Source of the DNA: Methanocella_A sp963769045
GTDB taxonomy: Archaea; Halobacteriota; Methanocellia; Methanocellales; Methanocellaceae
Direction: 5' to 3'
DNA: 64,000 nucleotides
Assembly: GCA_963769045.1 (NCBI GenBank)
Contig: CAVYKK010000024.1
Location: 1-64,000, forward strand
Shown here: positions 52,986 to 61,970 of the stretch, piece by piece
Layout of the letters: each line of letters opens with the position of its first letter
Position numbering within the stretch: the first letter of the stretch is position 1
The notes under the pieces: generated by a model
What the model saw: the letters and a program-made list of their open reading frames with translations, nothing else
Told to the model about the DNA's origin: nothing
Database searches by the model: none
Position numbers and translations under genes: made by a program

Positions 52986-53624
52986 ATGTCGCTGCAGGGC
53001 TACAAGTCTTTCGAGCAGATACCCGCGAAGCACGAGATCGTGTTCATAGGGCGCTCCAACGTGGGCAAATCCACCATCATGCGGGAGCTGATCGGCGCCA
53101 AAGTGAAGGTCGGCCGCCGCCCCGGCGTGACACAGAAGCCCAACTACTACCAGTTCGGCGATCTCCTCATCACCGACATGCCCGGCTACGGCTACATGCA
53201 TGGCGTGGACAGGTCCAAGCAGGAGCGCATCAAGGACCTGATCGTCAAGTACTTTGAGGACAACGCAAGCCGTATTCTATGCGCGGTCCAGGTGATCGAC
53301 ACGAAGGCGTTCGTCGACATCGTCGACCGGTGGGACGGCCGGGGCGAGATACCGACCGACATCGAGCTGAACGACTTTTTACACGAGCTGGACATCGACG
53401 TGGTGATCGCCGCCAACAAGATCGATAAAATCCCGTACGCGATGCGGGACGACACATTGAACGGCATCTGCGTCCGCCTGCACCTGCTGCCGCCGTGGCA
53501 CCAGTGGCTGAGCCAGATCGCGCCTATTTCGGCCAAGAGCGGAGAACTCGGGCCCCTGCGTACTATTTTAAAGGAAAGGCTCCGGACCGCCGGGCTGGAA
53601 CGATACGTAAACGTGATAAAATAA
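52986..53624 (+). CDS. engB: GTP-binding protein EngB
   Basis: This 212-residue GTPase has G1 FIGRSNVGKSTI (about residues 20-31), G2/G3 GVTQKPNYY and DMPGYGYM, G4 ANKIDKI and G5 SAKSG. These are typical of the YihA/EngB family, which acts in large ribosomal subunit assembly in bacteria and has archaeal members. A TTG at 52983 is directly before the ATG at 52986; the ATG is used here. No ribosome binding site is visible, so the mRNA may be leaderless. A loop between G3 and G4 is longer than in bacteria (VDIVDRWDGRGEIPTDIEL). Confidence 0.9.
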   Translation: MSLQGYKSFEQIPAKHEIVFIGRSNVGKSTIMRELIGAKVKVGRRPGVTQKPNYYQFGDLLITDMPGYGYMHGVDRSKQERIKDLIVKYFEDNASRILCAVQVIDTKAFVDIVDRWDGRGEIPTDIELNDFLHELDIDVVIAANKIDKIPYAMRDDTLNGICVRLHLLPPWHQWLSQIAPISAKSGELGPLRTILKERLRTAGLERYVNVIK

Positions 53625-53725
53625 GCGTCGCTGTCGGCAGCGCTCGCGCGCGTATGCGAGGCTGGCAGGCTTCGCGCTACGTTACTTCGCCGGATTCGCG
53701 GGCAAGCTTTGTGCAAAATCCCGGC

Positions 53726-53737
53726 CTATTTTAAAAT
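53726..53737 (+). promoter_or_regulatory. TATA box of the hsp20 gene
   Basis: CTATTTTAAAAT lies 43-54 bases before the ATG. Transcription would begin near 53757, giving a short leader that contains AAGGAGG (53766-53772) at ideal spacing. No Phr-type operator repeat was recognised. Confidence 0.45.
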
Positions 53738-53779
53738 GGCATTGCGCAACGCGCTGCAAGCGTATAAGGAGGATAACAG

Positions 53780-54220
53780 ATGGCACAACAACAGGCATGG
53801 GATCCCTTCGAAGAGCTCAAGAGAATACAGGACAGGCTAGGCCGCATTTTCAGCGAGTACCCGGCAACTGCCGGCGAGGGCCGCATGATGGGGACGCCCA
53901 GCGTGGACGTGCAGGAACGGGGCAACGACGTCATCGTGACCGCGGACATGCCCGGCGTGAGCAAGGACGACATCAGGCTCGAGATCCGCGAGGGCAACAT
54001 CCTGGACATCTCCGCTGAGAAGAAATCGGAAAGGAAGGAAGAGGAAAAGGGCTACGTCCGGCACGAACGCAGCTATACGGGCTACTATCGTTCCATCAGG
54101 CTGCCGGCGCCGGTTGACAAGACGAAGGCAAAGGCAAGCTATAACAACGGTGTCCTTGAAATAACGCTGCCAATGGCCGAGAAGCCGAAGCCGAAAGCCA
54201 GTGATATACCTGTCAACTGA
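53780..54220 (+). CDS. hsp20: small heat-shock protein Hsp20 (alpha-crystallin family)
   Basis: This 146-residue chaperone has the alpha-crystallin domain (about residues 38-135): TPSVDVQERGNDVIVTADMP, IRLEIREGNILDISAEKKSE and the C-terminal strand signature YNNGVLEITLP. A short C-terminal tail ends KASDIPVN, with the I-P of the usual I-x-I/V anchor. It forms oligomers that bind unfolding proteins under stress. A strong AAGGAGG ribosome binding site and a TATA box precede it. It is a single-gene unit. Confidence 0.93.
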   Translation: MAQQQAWDPFEELKRIQDRLGRIFSEYPATAGEGRMMGTPSVDVQERGNDVIVTADMPGVSKDDIRLEIREGNILDISAEKKSERKEEEKGYVRHERSYTGYYRSIRLPAPVDKTKAKASYNNGVLEITLPMAEKPKPKASDIPVN

Positions 54221-54286
54221 AGTGACAGCGGCCGGGGTCCTGGCATTCCGGGGAGGGCAACGTGGATACGTTGAGATTCAATGCTA

Positions 54287-54832
54287 TTATCGTGTCCTTC
54301 GAGCTCTCTGAGTCTCAATTTCCGCCTTCAGCCGTTCGTAGACCATATATACGATGGGGCAGACAGAACAGTTGGCGACTGTATTGGACAGCCTGCCAAC
54401 GAACCGGTCTTTCTGCAGGTGCGGGTAAGAGGCGCAGTCGTGCGGGCGGTGCTCGTAGCACGAGCACCGGTTATTTTCCATGAGCGGGCACGGCGCCCGG
54501 TTGAACGACCAGCCGCCGTACTCGTCATTCCTAACGAGGTATTCTGAGACCACTCGATCGGCGGGCATACCAAGCCCGACAGCCAGACGTGCTATGTCCT
54601 CCGCGTCCAGCAGGGGCGAGATGCCTTTGCAGCAGCTGGCGCAGGTCGTGCAGTCGAACGCCGCCGACTCCTGCCGGTACAGCTCGTTGACGACAACATC
54701 GATCTCGGCTGCATCGATGCCGGATTCCCTGAGCCATTCCCGGAACGCCCAGTTCTCGGGCTCCTTCCTGCGCGCCAGGCGTTGCACGTTTGCCGCGGTG
54801 ACTTTCCTGATGAGAAAAACCTCGGAACGCAT
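54287..54832 (-). CDS. YkgJ family cysteine-cluster protein
   Basis: This 181-residue protein has the YkgJ-type cysteine array: FDCTTCASCCKGI (about residues 59-71), APCPLMENNRCSCYEHRPHDC (about 113-133) and NCSVCPIVY near the end. It probably holds a Zn or Fe-S centre. Its biochemical role is unknown in general. The start at 54832 has no clear ribosome binding site. It is divergent from purT, 120 bases away. Confidence 0.8.
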   Translation of the reverse strand: MRSEVFLIRKVTAANVQRLARRKEPENWAFREWLRESGIDAAEIDVVVNELYRQESAAFDCTTCASCCKGISPLLDAEDIARLAVGLGMPADRVVSEYLVRNDEYGGWSFNRAPCPLMENNRCSCYEHRPHDCASYPHLQKDRFVGRLSNTVANCSVCPIVYMVYERLKAEIETQRARRTR

Positions 54833-54951
54833 TATTTAAGCGCGGGTATAAACAGCTTCTTATCGCCGCAGGAATTCGCCCGGGCACAGGGCCGGACAGT
54901 TAAAGTTTTTACCCATCCCGTACCATTATTAATAACTCAAGAGGTAGCGGA

Positions 54952-56235
54952 ATGAGCTTGAAACCGAGGAAAGTTCTGGGAACCCCGAACGCGAACGGAG
55001 CTAAGCTCCTGTTTCTTGGCGCGGGCGAGCTGGGAAAGGAGACAATGATCGAGGCGCAGCGGATGGGAATCGAGATCGTGGCGGTCGACCGTTACGCGAA
55101 CTCGCCGGGCATGCAGGTGGCCCACCGTTCCTACGTCATTAACATGAAGAGCGAGCGGGCGCTGATGACCGTCGTGGAGCGGGAGCGGCCGGATGCCATC
55201 ATCCCGGAGATCGAGGCGATCAATATCGACACGCTGTTCAAGCTCGAGGAGAAGGGCTTCTTCGTGGCTCCGAACGCGAAGGCCGTCTGGACGGCGATGC
55301 ACCGCGAGCGTCTCAGGGAAGCGATCGCGTCGACCGGCGCCAGGACCTCGAAGTACGCGTACGCTACCGACCTGGAGAGCTTCAAGGCGGCGTGTAAGAA
55401 GATCGGGTTCCCCTGCGTGTCCAAGCCCATCCAGTCTTCCAGCGGTAAGGGCTCCTATTTCCTCAACAGCTCGAAGGACGTGGAGAAGGCGTTTGAGCAG
55501 GCTAAGAAAGCCCGGGGGTCGTCTGACAAGATTATTGTGGAGGAATTCATCGACTTCGACATCGAGACGACCGTGCTCTCGGTCCGCTACCTGAACGAGA
55601 AGGGCAAGCCCGAGACAAAGTTCCTCCGCCCGCTCGGCCACTACCAGATCGAGGGCGACTATCACTCGTCATGGCACCCGTGGGTGGAGGGCGAGGACAA
55701 GAAGATACAAAAGCTGGAGAAAGAGAGCTATGACTATGCCGCGCGCATCATGGACAAGCTCGGCGGCTTCGGCCTGTTCGCCCACGAGATGTTCGTGGAT
55801 ACGAAGGCAGGCAAGGTCTACGCCAACGAGACGGCCTGCAGGCCGCACGATACCGGCCTGGTCACCATGGCCAGCATGCCGCTGGGCTACTCCGAGTTTG
55901 CGCTCCATGCCAAGGCGGTCCTCGGCATCCCCATCGTCTGGGACGGCGACGTGATCGAGCCCCGGTCGAAGGCGGCTTCGCACGTTATTCTCTCGCACAC
56001 GGAATGCTGGTATCCCCAGTACCAGGTCGCGGGCGCCTACTCGCCCAACACGAGCGTACTCCTGTTCGGCAAGCCCGAGTGCTACGAGGAACGGCGCATG
56101 GGGGTCGTGCTATCGACGGCAGACACCGTGGAAGCGGCACGCCGCAAGGCACAGAAAAGCGCCCACGCCGTGAAGATGTCCTGCGATGGCAACAAATGGG
56201 TCGGACAGGAAATAGCCGAAAAGCATTATAAGTAG
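54952..56235 (+). CDS. purT: formate-dependent phosphoribosylglycinamide formyltransferase PurT
   Basis: This 427-residue ATP-grasp enzyme formylates GAR with formate and ATP in purine synthesis. It shows LGAGELGKETMIEAQRMG (about residues 23-40), VDRYANSPGMQVAHRSYVI, the ATP-binding FPCVSKPIQSSSGKGSYF, and the metal-binding NETACRPHDTGLVT. Length matches bacterial PurT with a short N-terminal extension. GAGGT precedes the ATG at correct spacing. The use of formate rather than folate formyl donors is normal for methanogens. Confidence 0.94.
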   Translation: MSLKPRKVLGTPNANGAKLLFLGAGELGKETMIEAQRMGIEIVAVDRYANSPGMQVAHRSYVINMKSERALMTVVERERPDAIIPEIEAINIDTLFKLEEKGFFVAPNAKAVWTAMHRERLREAIASTGARTSKYAYATDLESFKAACKKIGFPCVSKPIQSSSGKGSYFLNSSKDVEKAFEQAKKARGSSDKIIVEEFIDFDIETTVLSVRYLNEKGKPETKFLRPLGHYQIEGDYHSSWHPWVEGEDKKIQKLEKESYDYAARIMDKLGGFGLFAHEMFVDTKAGKVYANETACRPHDTGLVTMASMPLGYSEFALHAKAVLGIPIVWDGDVIEPRSKAASHVILSHTECWYPQYQVAGAYSPNTSVLLFGKPECYEERRMGVVLSTADTVEAARRKAQKSAHAVKMSCDGNKWVGQEIAEKHYK

Positions 56236-56263
56236 GATAGCGTTAAAAACGAAGGGTTTTACC

Positions 56264-56422
56264 TTGAGGATTACGGAAGCTTGCGTAGGATGCGGGCAGT
56301 GCAAGGTCTTCTGCCCGGTCGACGCCATCCAGACGTGCGGCGTCAGCGTCATCGGCGGGAAATGTACGGATTGCGGCACCTGCAAAGGGTACTGCCCACT
56401 TGGCGCCATCAGGGAGGACTGA
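56264..56422 (+). CDS. 2[4Fe-4S] ferredoxin (TTG start)
   Basis: This 52-residue frame holds two full cluster motifs: CVGCGQCKVFCP (C-x2-C-x2-C-x3-C) and CTDCGTCKGYCP. No ATG or GTG occurs in frame; TTG at 56264 is the first plausible start. The stop is followed after one base by the ATG of the CrtI-like oxidoreductase, whose ribosome binding site (GGGAGGACTGA) lies in the ferredoxin end. This suggests that ferredoxin supplies electrons to that enzyme. Too short to be found by length-filtered gene calling. Confidence 0.82.
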   Translation: MRITEACVGCGQCKVFCPVDAIQTCGVSVIGGKCTDCGTCKGYCPLGAIRED

Positions 56423-56423
56423 A

Positions 56424-57647
56424 ATGAAGATTGCCGTCATTGGCGCCGGCCTCGGCGGCCTGCTCGCCGCTGCAGCCCTCTCGAAGGAGCATGATGTCCA
56501 GGTTTTAGAGCAGCTCGACATGTACGGCGGCCGCTTTACTAACCTGCCATACAAGGGTTTCCAGCTTTCTACCGGCGCGTTCCACATGATACCCCACGGG
56601 CCGACAGGGCCGCTTGCAGAGCTGATAAAACGGGTCGGCGCGAAAGTAGAGATCGTCAGGTCTGACCCCCCTGCTACCTGGATGACGAAGGACAACAGAC
56701 AGGTGTCTTTTATGAACTTCAAGGAACTGCTCTCGCCGGTAGCGCAGGCCAAAGTACCCGTTGCCATAATAAAACTGATGGGCTCGAAGAAGGGCACCGG
56801 GGCGGACATCGCTTTGCACGACCCCGAGATCATGAGGCTGGCCGACAGCGCCTGCGGCTGGTCGCTGTCCACCACGGCAGCGAACACTCCGGCCTCCGAG
56901 ATTGTCACCATCATGAAAAACATACAGAAGCTCGGCACCCCCGGCGTGCCCATGGGCGGCTGCAGCGGCGTCGTCGACGCCCTGGCCCGTGTCATCGAGG
57001 CAAACGGCGGGAAGATATTGCTGAGCTCGAAGGTCGACTCGATCAGGGTAGAGGACGGAAAGGCCACCGGCGTCGCTGTCAACGGAGAGACAATCCCCGC
57101 CGACCTCGTGGTCTCGGACATCGGCCACCGGCTGACCACAGGCATGTACGACCGGAAATACCACGAGCCGAAGTATACGGCAGTGCTTGACAAAGTAAAA
57201 CCCTCGGCAGGCATCAAGATCTGCCTCGCCGCGGAGGAGCCGCTCGTAGGCCACCCCGGTGTCCTGTTCACCCCGCTTTCTGACCGCATCAACGGCATCA
57301 ACGAAGTCACACAGGTCGACCCGTCGCTGGCCCCGGAGGGCATGCACCTGACCATGTCCCACCAGACGATGCTGACCAACGATGTGCAAAATGAGATCAG
57401 GCTCGGCCTGCAGGACATCAAGAAGATGTTTGCCGGGAAGAAGTACTCCGTGCTCATGGTCCAGTCCTACCATGACGACTGGCCGGTAAACCGCGTCACG
57501 TCAGGCTACGACCTCGGCAACCTCACGCCGGTGAGAGGCCTGTTCGTCGTCGGCGACGGCGCCAAAGGCCATGGCGGCATCGAGGTAGAAGGCGTGGCGC
57601 TGGGCGTGCAGAACGCGCTCGACCTGATCAAGAAGGCTTATTCTTAA
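56424..57647 (+). CDS. FAD-dependent phytoene dehydrogenase-like oxidoreductase
   Basis: This 407-residue flavoprotein starts with the dinucleotide-binding motif IGAGLGGLLAAAALSKEHDV (residues 6-25), followed by LEQLDMYGGRFT. The C-terminal FAD-binding segment has VVGDGAKGHGGIEVEGVALG. It belongs to COG1233 (CrtI/GDI-like). Members desaturate, isomerise or reduce isoprenoids; in methanogens their substrate is mostly unknown, since carotenoids are rare. The upstream ferredoxin suggests a reductive reaction, for example saturation of isoprenoid chains. The ATG at 56424 is fixed by GGAGG. Its stop overlaps the next start (TAATG). Confidence 0.8.
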   Translation: MKIAVIGAGLGGLLAAAALSKEHDVQVLEQLDMYGGRFTNLPYKGFQLSTGAFHMIPHGPTGPLAELIKRVGAKVEIVRSDPPATWMTKDNRQVSFMNFKELLSPVAQAKVPVAIIKLMGSKKGTGADIALHDPEIMRLADSACGWSLSTTAANTPASEIVTIMKNIQKLGTPGVPMGGCSGVVDALARVIEANGGKILLSSKVDSIRVEDGKATGVAVNGETIPADLVVSDIGHRLTTGMYDRKYHEPKYTAVLDKVKPSAGIKICLAAEEPLVGHPGVLFTPLSDRINGINEVTQVDPSLAPEGMHLTMSHQTMLTNDVQNEIRLGLQDIKKMFAGKKYSVLMVQSYHDDWPVNRVTSGYDLGNLTPVRGLFVVGDGAKGHGGIEVEGVALGVQNALDLIKKAYS

Positions 57648-58075
57648 TGGGCCCGGGCGATGCCGATACCGCCTGCGTATGGTGCGGCACGATCGGGTGC
57701 AGGGAGAAATATGAGGAAATGCTGGCGCTCGAATTCGAGCAGCCCGCAGTTTTTGGCGCGGTGCATCACATAACGGTCATCTGTTTTAACATCCAGCACC
57801 CGGACGCTTTTTCTGAAGAGGCACTGGAGTGGATGCGATCATCACTGCGTGCGATCGTCGAGGAAAACCTGTCGGGGCCTGACCTGCTGAAACGTACCAG
57901 GAAAACGTTCCCGGGTGCCGTACCGGTGAAACGCCGTACGCCTCCTGTCGAAAAGCCGCCGGGGATCATGTGGTCGATGACCGTTTTGGACGTGCGCACT
58001 GACAGCCCGGATGCATACATCGAGGATATCAAAGCCTGGGCGAAGTCGGTTTTAAGCGATCTCGACCGGAAGTGA
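57647..58075 (+). CDS. DUF5946 family protein
   Basis: This 142-residue protein begins with CVWCG and a conserved cysteine GCREKYEEMLALEFEQ. It shows the family segment VHHITVICFNIQHPDAFSEE (about residues 39-58), with histidines and an aspartate that could bind a metal. No catalytic function is known. The ATG overlaps the stop of the upstream oxidoreductase gene in TAATG, so it belongs to the ferredoxin/oxidoreductase operon. It ends nine bases before the convergent membrane protein gene. Confidence 0.65.
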   Translation: MGPGDADTACVWCGTIGCREKYEEMLALEFEQPAVFGAVHHITVICFNIQHPDAFSEEALEWMRSSLRAIVEENLSGPDLLKRTRKTFPGAVPVKRRTPPVEKPPGIMWSMTVLDVRTDSPDAYIEDIKAWAKSVLSDLDRK

Positions 58076-58083
58076 CAGCCCGC

Positions 58084-59664
58084 CTAACCGGTCACGTTGT
58101 ACGGATAAATGTCGTACTGGCCATAATACAGGGGCGCCGACGCGTTCAGGTTTTTCAATAAAGCGTTGAACCCTTCCCGATCGCTGCTACTGATCGAAGC
58201 GTTTTCGCGTATGATGAATGCCCTGGACGGGAGGTTCTGATACCACCGTTCACAGTTCAGCCAGTGTTCGAAATAGATATGACCTCCCGCGTAGTCGGCC
58301 GATCTGATAGTGACAGCCTCGCCGGACAGGTAGGTCACCACGTTCGAGTCCCAGTATGTGCCGAAACCGACTGTGAGGTTGTTAGCCTCGAGATAATCGA
58401 TGAGGGCATATTCGTTCGCATTGGGCGCCAGACTGGCGGTCATCACAAACGTAATGGTAAAAAAGGCCGAGGTGATCAGCAGCAATAGCACGGCCAGGCC
58501 GAACAACGGGTACTTCTTGTTGTATGAGACCGCGACGACCATCAGGACGGCGAGGGCGGTGAACGTCAGATAGCGTGACCCGCCGAGATCCCTCGCGTAT
58601 TCCGAAACCAGGAATGCAAGGAACATCACGGCGATCGATGCGGCCATGATCAGGTAGAAAAACTGTTTCCTGCCCGGCCCCTCGCTACTGATACCGTATA
58701 TCGCGTATGCGATCACTACGACAAATGCGACGATCGATATGATTTCGATCAGCCCGGGCGTGAACGACCCCGCCGATATGTCGAAAAGGGGCTTATTCAG
58801 GAATGACGCCTGGGCTTTAAAGAACAACGGCAGGTTGATATTGAGTATATCCGACAGGTCCCGGATCACGAACGGTTGTGCTACCCAGTCGGGGATCAGG
58901 TATGTTTTGATGACATATGCCGCGGCCGAAAGGACTGCGATCGCTGTCATGGTCTTGTTCAGGAGGTCGTTTTTGTGCTTGTAGAAGAATATGTAAACGA
59001 GGAGGAAGGGGACGATGAGCCAGACAAGAAAGATGGTGTCGGATAAGGCCGTCGTAAAGACGAGCACGAGCAGGACCAACAGGTACTTCCAGGGGACTTT
59101 GGCTGCCGGTACCTGCGGTTTCTTTCGATTTTCAGGCTTTTCCGGCCCGGCCGATTGTTGCCTGTGCAGATAGAGCAGCAGGACGAGGACGATACCGCAG
59201 AACAGGATCGTCGCATTGTGGGTCGTCGGCATCGCAAACTGCCAGTAGCCATCCGCGGGAATGTTAGCGGCAAGGGCCGCAAACAGCAGTGCGGAAATGT
59301 AGCTGCCCGAGACGAAATATACGATGTACGAGAGGACCAGCAGGTTCAGCAGGAAAATGACGAAGACGACCAGTTTCAACGCGAGCGGATCATAGTTAGT
59401 CAGGACCTGGGGTATGAGCTGGAACGGGATCAGCTCGGTAAAAAAGAAGGTATCCGCGGCGGTGACATAGTACCCGCTCAGCAGGTAATTTCCATGCCGG
59501 CCGATCTCCATCGATTCCAGGCCGATGCCTACGGTATCGCTGTTCAAGGTCAGTTTTGTCGACAGGTACAGCTTCGTTGCCAGCCCGAACAGGATCAGGA
59601 TAATCAGGGCGATAATGAAAATGCGTTCCCATGCCGCGCTTCGCAACGCTTTTAATAAATCCAA
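58084..59664 (-). CDS. multi-span membrane protein, GT-C glycosyltransferase-like
   Basis: This 526-residue protein has about ten hydrophobic helices. The first outside loop has an aspartate in KLTLNSDTVGIGLESMEIGR (about residues 34-53), the place where GT-C enzymes carry catalytic acids. The C-terminal 100 residues are soluble and should lie outside. It starts with TTG at 59664; a GAGGT with eight bases spacing precedes this codon, and no ATG in frame is better. It resembles archaeal dolichyl-phosphate-mannose-type transferases only in layout. It is alone, away from the glycan island. Confidence 0.55.
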   Translation of the reverse strand: MDLLKALRSAAWERIFIIALIILILFGLATKLYLSTKLTLNSDTVGIGLESMEIGRHGNYLLSGYYVTAADTFFFTELIPFQLIPQVLTNYDPLALKLVVFVIFLLNLLVLSYIVYFVSGSYISALLFAALAANIPADGYWQFAMPTTHNATILFCGIVLVLLLYLHRQQSAGPEKPENRKKPQVPAAKVPWKYLLVLLVLVFTTALSDTIFLVWLIVPFLLVYIFFYKHKNDLLNKTMTAIAVLSAAAYVIKTYLIPDWVAQPFVIRDLSDILNINLPLFFKAQASFLNKPLFDISAGSFTPGLIEIISIVAFVVVIAYAIYGISSEGPGRKQFFYLIMAASIAVMFLAFLVSEYARDLGGSRYLTFTALAVLMVVAVSYNKKYPLFGLAVLLLLITSAFFTITFVMTASLAPNANEYALIDYLEANNLTVGFGTYWDSNVVTYLSGEAVTIRSADYAGGHIYFEHWLNCERWYQNLPSRAFIIRENASISSSDREGFNALLKNLNASAPLYYGQYDIYPYNVTG

Positions 59665-59743
59665 GCCCGCATACCTCGAGTTCTACTACTATTAGAGCTT
59701 TATAATATTTAATTATCGCCAGGCCTGAAAATGAAACTCAAAG

Positions 59744-59751
59744 TTTATATC
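59744..59751 (+). promoter_or_regulatory. TATA box of the tRNA-Arg gene
   Basis: TTTATATC lies about 40 bases before the tRNA 5' end, the usual box A position for archaeal tRNA genes with a short leader. Confidence 0.5.
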
Positions 59752-59789
59752 TATGTATGTCTATTATCATCGCAGCAGCATTTTGCTTT

Positions 59790-59861
59790 GCCCCTATAGG
59801 GTAGTGGACATCCTTGGAGCCTCCGGAGCTCTAGACGGGGGTTCGAATCCCCCTGGGGGCG
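59790..59861 (+). tRNA. tRNA-Arg (anticodon CCG)
   Basis: The sequence folds as a normal cloverleaf. Acceptor GCCCCTA (59790-59796) pairs with TGGGGGC (59854-59860); the T arm is GGGGG-TTCGAAT-CCCCC; the anticodon stem GGAGC/GCTCT encloses CTCCGGA, so the anticodon is CCG, reading the codon CGG. The discriminator base is G and no CCA is encoded. No intron is needed. A T-rich run follows. Confidence 0.9.
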
Positions 59862-59875
59862 CTTTACTTTTTTGT
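59862..59875 (+). terminator. T-rich terminator after tRNA-Arg
   Basis: A run CTTTACTTTTTT begins two bases after the acceptor stem. Oligo-T tracts terminate archaeal RNA polymerase without needing a hairpin. Confidence 0.5.
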
Positions 59876-59959
59876 AAGACTTTCTATAAATGATCTGGCA
59901 GTATGGGTTATTAACTTACTATCACTAATTCTTGTAGACAATCGATAGAATCATTTATA

Positions 59960-60508
59960 ATGATTGAAAGAAACCATATAAAAAACAAAAACGGACAATT
60001 TTACCGAATGGGTCTTTGGATGATAGGCTTACAAATTTATCGATTATCAAATCAATTATATCGTTGGCACATACCACTATTGCCAAAATTATTGACTTAC
60101 TTCAACTTTTTTATCTGTCGTTGCTGGATACCCTATCGTACGGATATTGGCAGTAACACGATCTTTGGATATGGCGGCATGGGCGTAGTCATTAATAAAA
60201 TGGCCAGGATTGGAAAAAATTGTTTTATTGCGCATCAAGTCACCATCGCCTATAGCAAAGGCGTTCCAGTCATAGGAAATAATGTATATATCGCCCCGGG
60301 TGCTAAGTTGTTTGGCGGCATAAAGATTGGAAATAACGTCGTGATCGCCGCTAACTCAGTTGTCATACGTGATGTGCCGGATAATTGTCTTGTCGGCGGT
60401 GTCCCGGCAAAAATTATACGGGAAAACATCGATATAACGGAATATATGGCCCAGATATGGCCGGAAAAATTCAGGGTAAAATTTAAGCAGGGGAAAATAA
60501 AGTTATAA
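59960..60508 (+). CDS. serine O-acetyltransferase-like hexapeptide acyltransferase
   Basis: This 182-residue enzyme has a helical N-terminus and then a left-handed beta-helix of hexapeptide repeats: IPYRTDIGSNTIFGYGGMGV (about residues 57-76), HQVTIAYSKGVPVIGNNVYI, KIGNNVVIAANSVVIRDVP and GGVPAKIIREN. This is the CysE/LbetaH pattern. The N-terminal part is too short for classical CysE, which points to the group that acetylates surface sugars. The gene is much more AT-rich than its neighbours and starts 98 bases after a tRNA gene, a common insertion site. Acetyl acceptor unknown. Confidence 0.75.
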   Translation: MIERNHIKNKNGQFYRMGLWMIGLQIYRLSNQLYRWHIPLLPKLLTYFNFFICRCWIPYRTDIGSNTIFGYGGMGVVINKMARIGKNCFIAHQVTIAYSKGVPVIGNNVYIAPGAKLFGGIKIGNNVVIAANSVVIRDVPDNCLVGGVPAKIIRENIDITEYMAQIWPEKFRVKFKQGKIKL

Positions 60509-60713
60509 TTAGCTGATCAGGCAGCAATGTTCATATTGCCCGATCTTTTTCGGCCACCTTTGTAGATGCAATCCCCTTGACCAAATAATATTTGAACCAT
60601 TGCCAAATTAACTATTGTATAGCAATGCAAAAACGTTTATCCCCATTATCAGAGTCGATCGACAGACGTCAGCCCTCGCTGATAGTGAAATCCTTTTTCT
60701 GTGGGGCCATCGT

Positions 60714-61940
60714 ATGAGACTATCCGATGTCCTCTGGTACGCGATCTCCGACTACCGGGACAACAAGTTCAAGACGTTACTCTCATGTCTGGGCATTATC
60801 ATAGGCGTCGCGGCGATCATCGCGCTGCTCACCGTCAGCGCCGGCGTCTTCGACGGGCTCAAGGAGCGGTTCAGCAACATCGAGACGGACACTATCGTCG
60901 TGTCTCCTAACACGTACACCGGCATAGGGTCGATCCTCACCGACAAGGGCAAAGTCGAGAAGACGCACCTGCCGCCGGCACACTTCACGGACAGGGACGT
61001 GCAGCTTCTACGCAATACGTCCGGCGTGGCCGCCGTCTATCCTGAGATTAGCGTTCCCAAAGAGGTCGTTTACCTGAACGATTCCGAGTACGTGCAACAG
61101 GCGAAGGCCATCATCCCCGGCATGAGCAGGTACGCTGACATGATCCGGTCTGGCAGGTTCCTGTCGCCCTCGGATACGAACGCCGTGGTGATCGGCAGCA
61201 GCATAGCCGGAGATACGTTCGCAGACGAGGTAAGAACGGGCTCTAATATTACGATCTTAAATTCGAACTGGGGCGTCTCGCAGACATACGAGGTCGTGGG
61301 AGTGCTGCGGGAGATAAATACGTCGTCGGTGTCCGGGAACCCGAACGGCGCGATATTCATGACAATGGCAGGCTTTAAAAAGATCGACGGCGCGAAGAAC
61401 TATACGTCCATCGTGGTCAAAGCCTCGTCCGTGACAGACGTCGAGGCCACGGCCGAAAACATAAACAGGACACTGGCGTCCATCCACGGCGACGAGGCTT
61501 ACTCGGTGATGTCGGCGCAGGCGCTGGCGGGGACGGTCACCGACATCTTCGACATGATCACGTTCGTGCTGACCGCGATCTCGGCCATATCCCTGGTCGT
61601 GGGAGGGATCGGCATCATGAACGTGATGCTGCTGACTGTCAAGGAACGGGTGAAGGAGATCGGGCTGATGAAAGCCGTAGGCGCCACGAGAGGGGACATC
61701 CGCCTGATCTTCATCACCGAGTCCGCCGCGCTGGGCATGTTCAGCGGGGTTTTCGGGGTGGCTGGCGCCGCTCTCCTGTCCGCAGTTATCGGCCGCGTGG
61801 CCGACATACCGGTAGCCATGACGCCACAAAATATCGTCATCGGCGTCGGCTTCGGCATTCTGACCACCGTGATAGCTGGCTTTTACCCTGCAAGCCAGGC
61901 TGCTAAACTGGATCCGATAGAAGCGCTCCGGACAGAGTAA
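60714..61940 (+). CDS. ABC transporter permease, MacB/FtsX type
   Basis: This 408-residue protein has an N-terminal helix (LLSCLGIIIGVAAIIALLTV), a long outside domain (about residues 50-270) and three helices at the C-terminus with the FtsX domain (MLLTVKERVKEIGLMKAVGA). It is the MacB-type permease that couples ATP hydrolysis to periplasmic-side substrate movement. No ATPase gene is adjacent in the window, which is unusual; the partner may be elsewhere. The frame opens at 60615, but the ATG at 60714 starts MRLSDVLWYAISDYRDNKFK and is the family's start. Confidence 0.88.
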   Translation: MRLSDVLWYAISDYRDNKFKTLLSCLGIIIGVAAIIALLTVSAGVFDGLKERFSNIETDTIVVSPNTYTGIGSILTDKGKVEKTHLPPAHFTDRDVQLLRNTSGVAAVYPEISVPKEVVYLNDSEYVQQAKAIIPGMSRYADMIRSGRFLSPSDTNAVVIGSSIAGDTFADEVRTGSNITILNSNWGVSQTYEVVGVLREINTSSVSGNPNGAIFMTMAGFKKIDGAKNYTSIVVKASSVTDVEATAENINRTLASIHGDEAYSVMSAQALAGTVTDIFDMITFVLTAISAISLVVGGIGIMNVMLLTVKERVKEIGLMKAVGATRGDIRLIFITESAALGMFSGVFGVAGAALLSAVIGRVADIPVAMTPQNIVIGVGFGILTTVIAGFYPASQAAKLDPIEALRTE

Positions 61941-61970
61941 ATTTCACAGATATGCGAGCGCCTGGACATT

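Noticed and set aside
59790..59861. Attachment site at the tRNA-Arg 3' end
   Set aside because: No second copy of the 3' end was seen downstream and no integrase gene is present in the window.
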